Shown here: positions 36,935 through 48,077 of the stretch, one piece after another
How positions within the stretch are numbered: the stretch's first letter is position 1
How the letters are laid out: every line of letters starts with the position of its first letter
Notes under the pieces: generated by a model
Database searches by the model: none
What the model saw: only the letters and a program-made list of their open reading frames with translations
What the model was told of the DNA's origin: nothing
Program-made: the position numbers and the translations under genes
NCBI GenBank assembly: GCA_013400155.1
Contig: VXBM01000288.1
Coordinates: forward strand, 124,001-188,000
Reading direction: 5' to 3'
Source: Helopsaltes ochotensis
Taxonomy: Eukaryota > Chordata > Aves > Passeriformes > Locustellidae
Length of the DNA stretch: 64,000 nucleotides

Positions 36935-39508
36935 GTGGTTTTGATGAGATTCCTATTTGATGTCAATGAAAAAATTGATAAAAGTGTCATTTTTAATGTG
37001 TATAATATTATTCTTTTAAAAACTTCGAATTTTTCTTCCATGACCTAATTTGAGTAACATTAATATTTGCCTTTTTCTTTAATCTAAGCCAATTAAGAAC
37101 TATGATTGAATATCATGAAGTTATAAATGCTTCCTGGGTGGGTTAGCAAGGGTAGCCCAGTCTGCCTCCACCCCAGAGAACATGAAAATCTGGGGTTTTT
37201 CCTGTAATCAGTGATCTAGAAAATCAAGAGGAAATTGAAGCCAGAATTTTGTCAGACAGAGTCTAGACAGGTCTCATGTATCAATAGAAAGATGAGATAA
37301 ATATTAGAGAAATATTATTCATCCTAAACCAAGATCCAGTTGCAGCTGTTGGAAGAAGTGGTTTTATTCAGATGCTTGTGGAAGGGTTGTGCAGTGAAGA
37401 TATGATTCATTTCACTAGGAACCCCAAGTGCCAGGTATTTTATTGCCTTCCATAGGGAGTTGCTTCCAGAGGTAGTGAATTTTTCATTTAAGCTTCCTTT
37501 GTTGGCTATCATCCCTTTGATTTCTGTCTTTAATTAAATTATACAAATTTTCTGGCTGTTTTTCCTTTGTTCTATTTAACCACCTTCAATCTTTTAATGT
37601 TGATGAGCAGAGAACAAATAAATGTCTGAAAAATATACCTTGGCTGCAAAGCCAGCTGCAGTAAATCCTGTGACAGAAATACCAAGCTGTACTCTGAAGG
37701 ATATTTATTGCGTTTACCCACCCCAGAAGACAGCTCTGAAAACTCTAATCTCCTAAGAATCCTAGATTAGATACAGTAATATGATAGGAGAGAGAGAGAA
37801 AGCATCCAGGAATGGATTTTCTTCTGTATTTTGGACCGTTGGTAAGCAATCTCTCTGGCAGCCACTACTCTTTCAATGTGCCAGCAGTATTTCTGTAATT
37901 ACAGTCCCTGGCTGTAAGTTCTATCTCATGTTCTATCTGGTGTTGCTCTCTGTTAATAGGAGAGCCTGTGTCCATTATTCTGATTGTATTGTGTCTTATT
38001 CAGCAATGCAATGTTTCTTTAATGCTGCTTCTCTTCTCACACCAAATTTCTGTTCATTTTAGCAGGAACAAGGAAAAAGATAGTTAATCTCACTGAACTT
38101 AAGAGACAGCTAATTAGTTAACTATAACTAAAAATAAAATCTGTATTTGGTATTAAATGTAGGACATAACTCGAATAATAAGGAATCTTCAATGAAAGCT
38201 CAGTATGTTTTTCATATTTGGCTCAAGAAATTGATTTTATATTCCCAAATTACATTTTCTCTAATAATCTGGGAACCCAGAATCTGACTGAAGAGCTGGA
38301 CATTGAACTAAGCAAGAAGTTGTGCTATAGCTGTAGTTAGGTCTGTTCTCTGAATTGTGTTTTCTGTCCCTGTGATTTCACCTGCCACAGGAATGTCCTT
38401 TGGCACAGAGTTTGCTCTTTAGAAGGCCATAAGTAACTCAATGATGTGTAAGAACAATGTGACAGTCTTGATACAGTGCTCTGTAATTAGGTGTTGGTTC
38501 AATTTTCAGTTCAATTCAAGCAGCATTCTACCCTCCACAAATCTTGTAGAAATGGGTGAGCTAAAGACTCTGTTAAATGAGAGCTCTCTTTCCTGACAGC
38601 CAGGTGAAATTCAGGAGCTCAAGCTGGATCTGTATTGGTGTAACTGATAATTCTTTAGGGTCTGACATCTTGTTATAGTTGACCTACCCCATGAAAAATT
38701 ACGGTTGTGGGAAGGGGACTTAATGATTTCCTCTTGTGAGCTATTCACTTTCTTATAGGTGGCAGAATTAGGAGAGTGAGGATTAAATAAATTAAATCTA
38801 ACCCAGTCTTGCAGTGAGAGAATGTTTAGGTTGTCTTTAACCCTTTCTACCATGCGAGGTGCATGATCCTTGTTTTGCTCCAGGTATACCTGTTGGGCTG
38901 TGTGCAATGCTCAGGTACAATCATAATGCTTACCTCAGCACATTTAAGTATGATAAAATGAATTTCTGCTTTAGCTTTACATTTAAAAGGAAGCAACTTC
39001 ATGTTGTCCAAATCACTTTGAGTTGAAGAGTTCTGGTGAGATGCTGTTGCTCATTCTTTTTCCGACAAGGAAAAATGGACCCATCACATATTTACAGGTA
39101 AAGTTACTGCCTGTGAAATATCACTGGTCACATAAATGCAGCTCTGTGGTAATTCCAACGGGTCTCTTTCTCCTTAGTGGTCCTTGACATCCCAAGATAC
39201 CTGGATATTGCCTGGGGAGAGGAGCAGAGCTTGCCTGTTATTACTTTAAACTTCAAGAATTATTTTCTGACTGATTCTGACACATCATTAATAAATTTGC
39301 TGAATATCTAAGTCATCATCTCTGGTGTGTCATAATGGAGGTGTATTTATTCACTTCACATACATTATTCCTCTACTTCACATGTGCCAAGTCAAATACG
39401 TAACACGAATATTTCTCCAAAAGTAGTGAAAGAATGGCGTTTTACAGTGCTTAATGGCTAGCCTAGGAACACAAATAGTCAAGTTTTCAGCTTACCAGTC
39501 TTGAGTAC
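36935..39508. other. Non-coding DNA, no gene recognised
   Basis: Unique AT-rich sequence with a short (GA)n run near 37790. A 98-codon minus-strand frame at 38611-38907 has a mixed, protein-like composition but no domain I recognise and no splice signals that stand out. Confidence 0.55.
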
Positions 39509-39575
39509 TGACCTTGGGCACATGATTTCATCTTGCAGGGACAATTTTCCAGCTTTAAAATGAGTACCTGTTTTC
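39509..39575 (+). mobile_element. MIR-like SINE fragment
   Basis: TGACCTTGGGCACATGATTTC, then GGGACAATTTTCCAGCTTTAAAATGAGTACC. These correspond to the MIR blocks TGACCTTGGGCAAGTCACTT and CAGTTTCCTCATCTGTAAAATGAGG. It is old and partial, the ends are approximate, and the match is from memory of the consensus. Confidence 0.45.
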
Positions 39576-40811
39576 CATCCCCTTCCTCTTATCTGGTCTA
39601 AGTTTTATTTCTTATACATGCAGCATCACTTTTACAGTCTGATGCCTGGGGAGGTCTCCAAGCACCACTCCAATGCAAGTGATGACCCCTGCTTCCTAAA
39701 GCCTGTTTTCTTTACGTTGAAGGGTTGGCAGACAGCACTTAGTGCAAGTCAGAAAGGATCAGAGAGGAAGGCAATGGTAGATTTAAATCAGAAGTTTGTA
39801 GCAGGTGTCACTGTTAGGGCAACCTTCTACCCTTTTCCTTCCCTTTACCAGGGCTTGTTACAGGCACAGTTACAACCAAGCCATGACCTCCTACAGTGCT
39901 GCTCAGCAGGGTGAGCATGAAGTCAGGAGAGTGAGTTGAAATAGTTAATTCTCCCAGCTGAGACAGATGAGCTAATTATCATAGGAGATAGAAAAGTGTC
40001 CAGGTGAAATATGAAGCTCTTAGTTTTTTCTCGTGGAAAAACAGCTTTGTTATCAATTCTGTTGAGAGAGTAAGTGAATTGAAATAAAGTTGATGTCCTG
40101 GACCTGTACTAAATTCATAAATGAAGAGGAAAAAAGCTATTTTATGTTATGTAGAGCATACATGACATCTTTGCTGTCACTACTGGTTGTGAAGCTGTTC
40201 AGGAAAAACAATGTTCCTTGACAGCACTGTATTCTAGAGTTAAAGGATGATGGGACCTCAGATAAGTTTACCTTAAGAATTCTACAAAGGAATCTATCAA
40301 AGAAAGTAAAACCTGAAAACACTGCAGTCTAAATTCCAGGAAATTCCTTAAATGCAAGGAAACCTCAGTGTTCCCTGGCTCTGCTCTCTACTGCATGAAT
40401 AGTGTTGGATTAGTTTTATAGACTCTGTACCACTGCATGACTGCGACTCTGTAGATTTGTATAAAGTTGTAAATAACAGCTTCAGAATTGTTACCAGTCA
40501 TCTATAGAATGCGCTAGGAGCTGTACACACACAGATCTAAATGCATGTATATAAAAAACCAATGAGAGTCAGTTTAGGTCTAGGCATTTACCAAGGTTTC
40601 TGGTCAAAGGCTGAGCTGGAGGTAGCTTAAGTCTTAAGATATCTATAGTAATTTCCATTTTCATTCTGCTACATTCTACTTGTTGGGCCATTTTGTCTGT
40701 ACCTCTATAATGCAAAGGGTTTTGATTTCAGCTTTTCAGTGGAAAAAATGCAATTTTTTTTTCCTAATAACAATTTCAAAGCAGAACTTTGAAGAAGCTT
40801 CTGAGATTTTA
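39576..40811. other. Non-coding DNA between two MIR-like remnants
   Basis: No gene or repeat was recognised. A 98-codon plus-strand frame at 39618-39914 has no domain signal. Confidence 0.5.
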
Positions 40812-40905
40812 CTCTCTGCCTTAATTGCCTCATCTGTAACACAAAGGTCAAAATAATACTTCATGAGCTGCTTTGAAGACTATGGGTGAAAAGACATTTA
40901 AATTC
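40812..40905 (+). mobile_element. MIR-like SINE remnant
   Basis: CTCTGCCTTAATTGCCTCATCTGTAAC is followed by AAATAATACTTCATGAGCTGCTTTGAAGAC and AAGACATTTAAATTC. The layout follows the MIR order: a CTGTGCCTCAGTTTCCTCATCTGTAAA block, GGATAATAATAC, then GTTGTGAGGATTAAATGA. It is on the same strand as the other two MIR-like pieces and similarly diverged. Confidence 0.5.
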
Positions 40906-42717
40906 TGATTGCTAGTAGTGTTTGGGAAATTATGCTCTCATTCAATAATTTCACAATGCATTTCCATTCATTGTTGCTTTAAATCTTATTGACAACAATC
41001 TTAATTGGTCTTAAATTAATTCTCTCCCCTGGTTATGAGATGGAAGAAAAGCCTAAGGATTATAAATTTTAGATTTCTATCTTTATTTGCATATGAAATT
41101 GTAGTGAAGTAAAGGATTCAGAGATGCTTATTTGTCATGTTTGATAAAACTACACGAGAATTTTTTTCTCCTTTCAAGACAGTCTACTGCTTTTGTTATG
41201 TATATTAAACCAAATGCCCTCAAAACAAACAATTTTCAAGACTAATGTCTGAGATAAAATAATTCCCCATGGCATCCCTTCACTAATGAGAATAAAAGGT
41301 GGTGCCCCAGAGACAACCCAGTGGACAGCAGGCAGCCTCCACAATTGAGACATTCAAACAAATTTGCTTTGTAGTGCAGCGAGTGGGAAACCACCCACCC
41401 AGCTACTCAGAAAAGAGCAGACAGCGTTTTAGGAGTGCTTTTACTGCAAGTACAGACCCTTGGGTATTTGTGCCCTTGTTTTCCTCTGCACCAGTCGAAA
41501 AAATTTCAAGGAGGGATTAAATGGATCGTGATTTCCATACATTTGATTGTGTGAAGTCCTTCGGGTCACCTCTAGGGATAAAGAGGTGGAATACACACAA
41601 AATAAAAGTCAGTAATGTAAAGGGCATTTTGGCCCGAAGCAGAATGAAGGCATCCTTGGTGGGGAGAGCTACCTGCAGAGGGATTCTCATCTGCTCAGCA
41701 AATGCAGGAAGCTCTTCAGGCTGGCTTTGAAAACTTAAAAGAGCAAGGAGATTAACAGAAAACAAGAAAACTTATTTGTTAAAGCTGCATCTTTAAATGA
41801 AGATAGAACCTTTACAATAACAATCAAAGCAAAGTTATGCAGGAAAATTTGAAGTAATTCATTTATGATTCAGTTTAATGATGGAATTGCTGCTCTGTGC
41901 AGTTTCTAAAAGGAGAACATCATTACTGCTGAACAAGCACTGGCTGATTTTAAGGCAAGTTTCTAGAAACAAAATTTGTTTTAAATTAGTGAGTAGTTTG
42001 CAATATCTTTAAATACTGTTTAAGGTAAAGAATATATATTCAGCCTGGTAATCACTGCAACACTGTGCTACTTCAGGGGCAGACTTGTGAAATTTACTTC
42101 AGTAATCCCAAATTTACCTTGTATAATATGGATTTATCTGTTCCTCATCCAAACTGTTACTGAACTTCCCACTACAGTGTTCTGTTTTCATAATGACTGA
42201 AAGGAATTTGGAAAAATTCTAATTTGAAAAGTGTGTGTTCAGAAAATACACAAAGGGTATTCTTGCACCTCCAGTGTTTCAGTTATTTTTCAGTGAGTAT
42301 TTATGCAAACTTTAAAGGTTTTCTGCAAATTAAGGAGTAGAAGCAGTGAGTGAGATTTAGTATCTCTTGTCATGATTAGAAAATATAATAAGGCAATGTG
42401 CTGTAAATGCAGTGAAAGGTGAGAATGCAAATGAAGTTCTTTAATTAAACGGTGTGCTATTGGATTCAAAATTTGATTTAGGAAAGCACTTCAATGTAGG
42501 TTTTGGTCCTGCTGATTTTGAATGTCATCTTGTGTACCTTTAAGATTTTTGTGTTCATGTGCACTTTACTATGTTAAGGGCAAAAGGATTGAGACCACGA
42601 CCAGACTGCATCTTGGACAGCACTGGCTCTTTCTGCAGTTAATTAAAGGTCTGTTTTGGATTTTCAATTAGGAGAATTTTAAAAAGCACTCAGTTCCGTA
42701 GGCTGAGATAGACTCTG
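40906..42717. other. Non-coding AT-rich DNA
   Basis: No gene recognised. Two overlapping frames on opposite strands at 41299-41765 have no domain signal. The span is otherwise plain unique sequence leading up to the CpG-dense segment. Confidence 0.55.
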
Positions 42718-42729
42718 CCACCAGAGGAA
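42718..42729 (+). promoter_or_regulatory. CTCF-like motif
   Basis: CCACCAGAGGAA matches ten of twelve positions of the CTCF core CCASYAGRKGGC. It lies about 30 bp before the first CpG of the CpG-dense segment. A single 12-mer match in 64 kb is not strong, and the position beside the CpG patch is what makes it worth listing. Confidence 0.25.
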
Positions 42730-42758
42730 GTGTTTCAGCCTAAGGATCAGTTTAGGGC

Positions 42759-43050
42759 CGGTTTGGCACAAGCTCTGGGATTTTGCCCCTGCCGAGGTGC
42801 CCGGCCCGGTCCGCCGGGAAGCGAGAGCGCGGAGCGCTCGCAATCGCAGCAGGAATGGAGCTTTGGAAACCTCCTAAGCAGGGAGCCGGGAAGTTCTGAG
42901 AGGGCTGTGAGGATAATGATGCTTTGGAGATCAGCAGGGAATGGTGAAGGCCGCAGTGCCCGGGGCTGGGAGCGCTTCCCTGCGGGTCAGGCTCGGGTCA
43001 GAGCATCCCGGCCATTTGCCGCAAGAGGATGATCTCGGTGCTGAGCCCCG
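42759..43050. promoter_or_regulatory. Small CpG-island-like segment
   Basis: I count about 22 CpG dinucleotides in roughly 290 bp (for example GGCCCGGTCCGCCGGG and GCGCGGAGCGCTCGC near 42800-42840), in surroundings where CpG is very rare. Retained CpG usually means DNA kept unmethylated in the germ line, as at promoters. No TATA box, clear first exon or downstream coding exon was seen. If it is a promoter, it might drive a non-coding RNA or a distant gene. A 100-codon plus-strand frame across it (42730-43032) is Arg/Ala/Gly-rich from composition only. Ordinary bird GC-rich islands can look the same. Confidence 0.35.
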
Positions 43051-43229
43051 GGGCTGATGCAGCCACTTCACCAACAGGGATCTACTTCCAGGGTGATTTT
43101 AGCGTTAGTCACATGAATATGCTCTTGGATCCTACATCATATCTGAGACTATAAAGGTAAAAATGCTGCTTCTGCGTGGCTTTGTTTGAGACAAGGTCTT
43201 CCAGAAAACAAAGCCTGGAGAAGGATTAA

Positions 43230-43400
43230 TCAAGATAATAAGCTGTGTTTACACCAAAGAAAACTGAAAATCAATTCTGTTTGCATTCAGTTTTGTTAAT
43301 GGAAATATACATTATTTTATTAGTCAAATGGCACAATTAATTACAGAGATGATTTTTCCGTCTGGGGCTGCTTTATGACTATTACACTGCTTACAATTAA
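43230..43400. promoter_or_regulatory. Candidate conserved non-coding element
   Basis: This AT-rich block, beginning about 200 bp after the CpG-dense segment, has a forkhead-like TGTTTAC, TTGTTAAT, CACAATTAATTACAG and GCTTACAATTAATCC within 170 bp. Its position next to a promoter candidate adds a little weight, but conservation was not tested. Confidence 0.2.
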
Positions 43401-43539
43401 TCCTAATGGAAGGATCCGACTGAAAATTCATGGTCACTTGTAAATTTTTATAACCTGATCATTGCTTCTGCGTGCCCAATGCAATGGCACTTGTTTCAGA
43501 AAACAAGCTTTGTGAATGTTGGAGGACCACAGTCCAAAG

Positions 43540-43765
43540 CCGTTGCTTTCCAGTGGCTCTGACCAGGACGTGCTGTGCCAAGGCGTTCCAGCCTCCCTGG
43601 GTGCCGGTGCTTGCTCCTGCATCCTGTCTGCTGCTGAGGGAGCAGGGAGCGCTGCGGTGTGAGATTGGAGCGCTGCTGGTCCAGCTGCAGGGCTGCACCC
43701 GCCCAGCTGTGCCAGGTGCCTGCTCAGTTCTCAGACTCCGCCTGCGGCTGCTGCCACCCAAACCC
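43540..43765. other. GC-rich patch
   Basis: Moderately GC- and CpG-rich (GAGCGCTGCGGTG, GAGCGCTGCTGG, CTCCGCCTGCGGCTGC). It carries overlapping frames on both strands (62-121 codons), none recognised. The patch is about 0.5 kb downstream of the CpG-dense segment and could belong to the same domain of open chromatin. That is inference. Confidence 0.35.
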
Positions 43766-45734
43766 CTGCTTCATGTAGAGATCATGTACTGGAGATCTGA
43801 CTGTAAAATGGAATTGAAGACCGCTAAAATACTGTGAAAAACAAGCTGCTAACCTCACTTTAAGTGATCTTGAAATGCAAGCAGGCAGCTACCGACAGAG
43901 AAGGAGCAGAGAACAAATGGAAGGCTAATGCCATATTCCTTTCATCCTGGTGTTAAACAGCCCTTCATGTGTCCTTCCAGTTTATTGAAATTGTGATCAC
44001 TTTTGTAGTTATGAAGGCTGGCATTTCTGGAATATCGTAATTCAGCTGTGACATTGATTTGCTGCTAGCAAAAAGTCTTGCAATGAGTAAAGTGCTTATG
44101 GTAATGTCTATCTCCTCTTTCCCAAATGAGGTGGGAGGATTTTTATGAATCTTTCAATATTTTGATCTAATTTCAATAGTGAATATATTATTTGTTCCTT
44201 TAATGGGAAATGTAATGAGTTGGGATGGCTATTTTACTAGGACATCTGCCAGGGAATGGCTTTAGCTTAATGTGAGTGAGCGGTAATGGCTGCAGCTTAT
44301 TGGGGACAGTGTTAGCAAATGTTCTACTCAGCAGAGGTTTCCTTAACCAGTACCAAGAGATTTAGTGGTGATTAGTCAGACCTGAGAAGCTAAATGAGTC
44401 AGCCAGAGAGGTGAGATTGTAGACTCATATGTACTATTATACTAAATAAACATTGAACGCAGCAAATATTCCCACTCATTATTCACTGTGGTATTTTATT
44501 TTCTAAATTCTTGTCTAGGTTTCTCTTTACCAACTTTTTAAATATCCTTTTAAATTCCTTGGTCCCAAAAGCTTCAATCAAGTGACTGTTTAAATGGTTG
44601 AAGAGGTTAGGCCCAGAGCACATTATCTATTGCCATTATTTTAACAATTTTAATAATGTTTTCAAGTATTTCCTATGTGACTATTTTAGTTTTTAGTATA
44701 GAGCATGGGGAGATTCATTCCAGTAAATAAAATGGAATGCCACTGGCAAATCAGGCAACATGACTTTGGCTTCTTTTTATGTTTATTCTGAGCTCATAAT
44801 TGTATTTTATGAAATATTTTCAGTCAGTGCAGTTATCATGCAGATTGAGGCTGTCTAGTGGAGTCTTCCCCAAGTTTGTCTTGGTCTGTGTCACCACATT
44901 TCCCTGCCACAGGAAGGAGGGGATGAATCTGTGTTTGGGCAGCGGGAAGAAGGGAGAAGGACTTGTGATTTTACAAGGCAATCAGTGCTGGAAAATATTT
45001 GCCAGTCCTACATTACAGCCAAATCTTGAGAGGTTTTGGGTGTCTCATTTGCTACACACATTGAATAAAGAATTTTTAATTAGAAGAGTTTCAGCTTGTG
45101 AGCATAAAGGTACATGAAGCAAAGATGAAGTCTTTTAAGTTACATCTCATTGTCTGCAGAGCTGTGGTGGTCTATTTTGAATGTGAAAGTAACAGGAAAC
45201 TTGAAAAGCATAGATCAAGAGTGCCTTGAAATATCCTGCTGGATGTATCTAGTCCTGATTGATCTTGAAATTGTAACTGTTACAAAGGATATAAAAGTTG
45301 ATCAAAGAAATTACCATTTCATTTATCCCTAGTCGGGCTATTTTACGTGACTGTGAGTAATTTCCTGCATTGTAACCATCTATGATTATGGCACAAGTAA
45401 AGGTGTGATGTCTATCAGATTTTCTTTTCACAATGCTGTACTTCATAATTCCAACATGTATAAAAAGATGTGTGAGGAGTGGGCAGCTGGCACAGCCAGC
45501 AGGCCTGCATGCCTGGCATCTGTCACCCAGAGCCACACACACCTAAGGACGAAAAAGAAGTGGAGGCTTTCAATTCTTGCTTAGGATCAGTCTTCAGGAA
45601 TGTGGGTAGGATTGGGCTGCCAGGTCCCCTGAGTCAGAGGATCTTGGATTGCAATTTGGGTTGAGCTTTGGAAACTGTAATTTTGGGCTGTTTTTATCAG
45701 TGGCTTGAAAGTTTTAAACATCACAAGCACTGAC
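43766..45734. other. Non-coding DNA, no gene recognised
   Basis: AT-rich unique sequence. A 105-codon plus-strand frame at 44800-45117 lacks any domain I can name. Confidence 0.55.
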
Positions 45735-45950
45735 CAAATGCAAGTGCTGGGGGTGGGTCCCCCTTGGCTGGGTACTGCCATTTGTGTGGCACCTGTGGCA
45801 TCCTGGGCACCGCCCCCCTTGACCCCCCGCTGGCTGTGGGTCAGAGCTCTCTGCAGCTCTGGGGCTCCCTGCAGGGAGGATCTCAGACAAAGCCCTGCGA
45901 CCTGACAGGGTTCCCCCCATTCTGGCACGGAACAGCCTTGGCAACTCTTG
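45735..45950. other. GC-rich, CpG-poor patch
   Basis: C-rich sequence (ACCGCCCCCCTTGACCCCCC near 45810) with few CpGs. It produces overlapping frames on both strands (66-113 codons). It has no promoter or coding signature and may be a diverged GC-rich repeat. Confidence 0.35.
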
Positions 45951-48053
45951 GCTGTCTTAAGATATGAAATGAGACAGTTTTTTCTTCATTTTGTCTGTCT
46001 CTTGCCTTCAGTAAGACAGAAGAGGAAAAGAGGTCTCTCTCTAAATGATGGATGTAGCTGTGCCTCTTATTCATGATGTTATTACTTTTCTTATGATCTT
46101 AAATAGGATGATACCATACAAAAAAGCCAAAGATTAGAAGAATCATTAGCTTTCATTTGTAATTATAGTGCAATAGCTGGGTCTCACACATTGTGAGAGC
46201 TGTAATTTGTAATAATGGTGTACCTATTAAGGAAGGAATGAGTCATAACTGAGGGTATCTTTTCTAAGAATTACTTGCCTACAAATACATGATAGAATTG
46301 TATTCCTACAGTGCCTTCCCAGCTGCTTGGCCGTGGGTATGTGGAGATACCTTGTGCAGCCTGAAGCAACAGTGGCTGGTAATGCAATTCTTAGAAATAT
46401 CACCAAAAAACCACCAGAAAAATAATGAGATAGGTTTTGACAAAAAGGATAATGAAGGTCCAGTAGTACCATCCCTCCAGGATAATATAATAATGTGTAT
46501 AATACTTTTCTGAAAATTCTGCAGCTAAGGTAAAATCTGATGCTGAATTTTGAACACATCAGTGTGGAAATTCAAAGACCTAGATAACTTTCCTTATTCT
46601 AAACATCACTTACTCCCTGACATTCTGCCTTCAGCAAATCATAACCTCACTGCTCAACTTTTATTTCTGCCTTTCTTCTAAGTATATACTTTTAGCAAAA
46701 TAGTTATTCAATGCTATTTTGCATTTGTAACTAAGATTTTATGTCTTTTTTTTTGCAAGTTGGTGGTTTTTACACCCATGTTGTATATTAACTCCTAAAG
46801 CCAACAGATGCAAGGACAGCTACTTGTGGAATTAGTTTGGCAAGAAAATTACTATGCAAGGAGCCCTTAAATGCTCTGCTCGTTGCTGATTTACCAAATG
46901 CAGCAAACTTTAGAGCGATATTTTTGCCTGATTTTCCTGAGAGTATTTGGAAACACAGCATTCTCTTCCATAACAGGTTTAAATTATTAAGTGTGAACTT
47001 AATAGTGAACTATGAAGTGTGAACTCTAAAAGACAAGGTTGGCTGACAAAGTCTGAAAAGTATAATGCTTGTTTTGCACGCAGCATGGATATAAGGAGCC
47101 AGTGGGGAAAAAGGATTTGCTCAGTGGCTGATTCTGAATACAATCTTTAAATCTTCTTGGATTACAGCAGTCAAATACAGTATTTTTCAGTGAGTGTACA
47201 GAGTCCTATAGAGAATTTGGATCCCTATTCCCTAATCAAGTTGATGAGTGCACTAAAATGCAAATAAAAGTAATCTCACAGAAAGCTTGATTATTTCATC
47301 ACACTTGAAGCAGCTAATAGGGGAACATCTCTGAAGCAGTTCTAGGAAAATTTCTTTGGGAGAATGGGAAGGAGTATCACATTTATGATACAAAAAAAAA
47401 TCAAAAAAGGAAATGTTGATTGGCCTAGTCATGAGATTTGCTTGCAGATCTTAAGTGGTAGCTATGTTAGGAACTTCTCCCAGAACAGTGCTAGCACCAG
47501 TCAGAATATAAATATGTGTTTTTAAATACAATAAAAATTACATGCCCACCAAGAAGTCCTGGTTAAGACAATAAACCAGACATAGTATTTATGTGAAGTA
47601 CTTTCTTGTTAGGAGGTATTTTGATCTCTTGCTGAAAAAAAGCTGCAGTAACAAGAAAGACAACAGACTTCCTTGCTTTTTACACTTCAGCTGACTTAAT
47701 TAAATTTCTTTCACTATGCATATATAGATATAAGCACAACCAGGAGGATTTAGCTTTCCTTAGTGATTTTTGTAGGGGGAGAAAGAAAAGGAGGTGCCAG
47801 TTTCATTTTACTTTGGGTATGAATGCAAAGTCATCTAAATATCTGTCTGGTCCAGTATCCTTCCTGTGACAGTGACCAGTAGTAGGCGTAAGAATAAAGT
47901 TTAGATACAGTGATGCTAGCTTGGGTGGACAGTCTCTGCCAGCCAGTCAGAATTTGAAGAATTTCTAGTGCACAGACAACTCATAAAGATACTCATCACT
48001 GAATAGTTTTAGTCCATTTTGGAATGGGAAGAAAAATATTGCAGCTGTCAACC
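45951..48053. other. Non-coding AT-rich DNA
   Basis: No gene, transposon or RNA gene recognised. There is one small inverted repeat, TCTCACA/TGTGAGA, at about 46184-46200, and an A9 run near 47390. Confidence 0.55.
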
Positions 48054-48077
48054 TTTTTTTTTTTTTTTTTTTTTTTT
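48054..48077. repeat. Poly(T) tract, 24 bases
   Basis: An uninterrupted run of 24 T. If it were the tail of a minus-strand retrocopy, a TTTATT should follow shortly after it. None is present within about 40 nt, so a simple homopolymer is more likely. Confidence 0.9.

Noticed and set aside
48054..48077. Poly(T) tract considered as the tail of a minus-strand retrocopy
   Set aside because: No reverse-complement poly(A) signal follows within about 40 nt and no coding match lies beyond. The same holds for the tract at 55750-55772.
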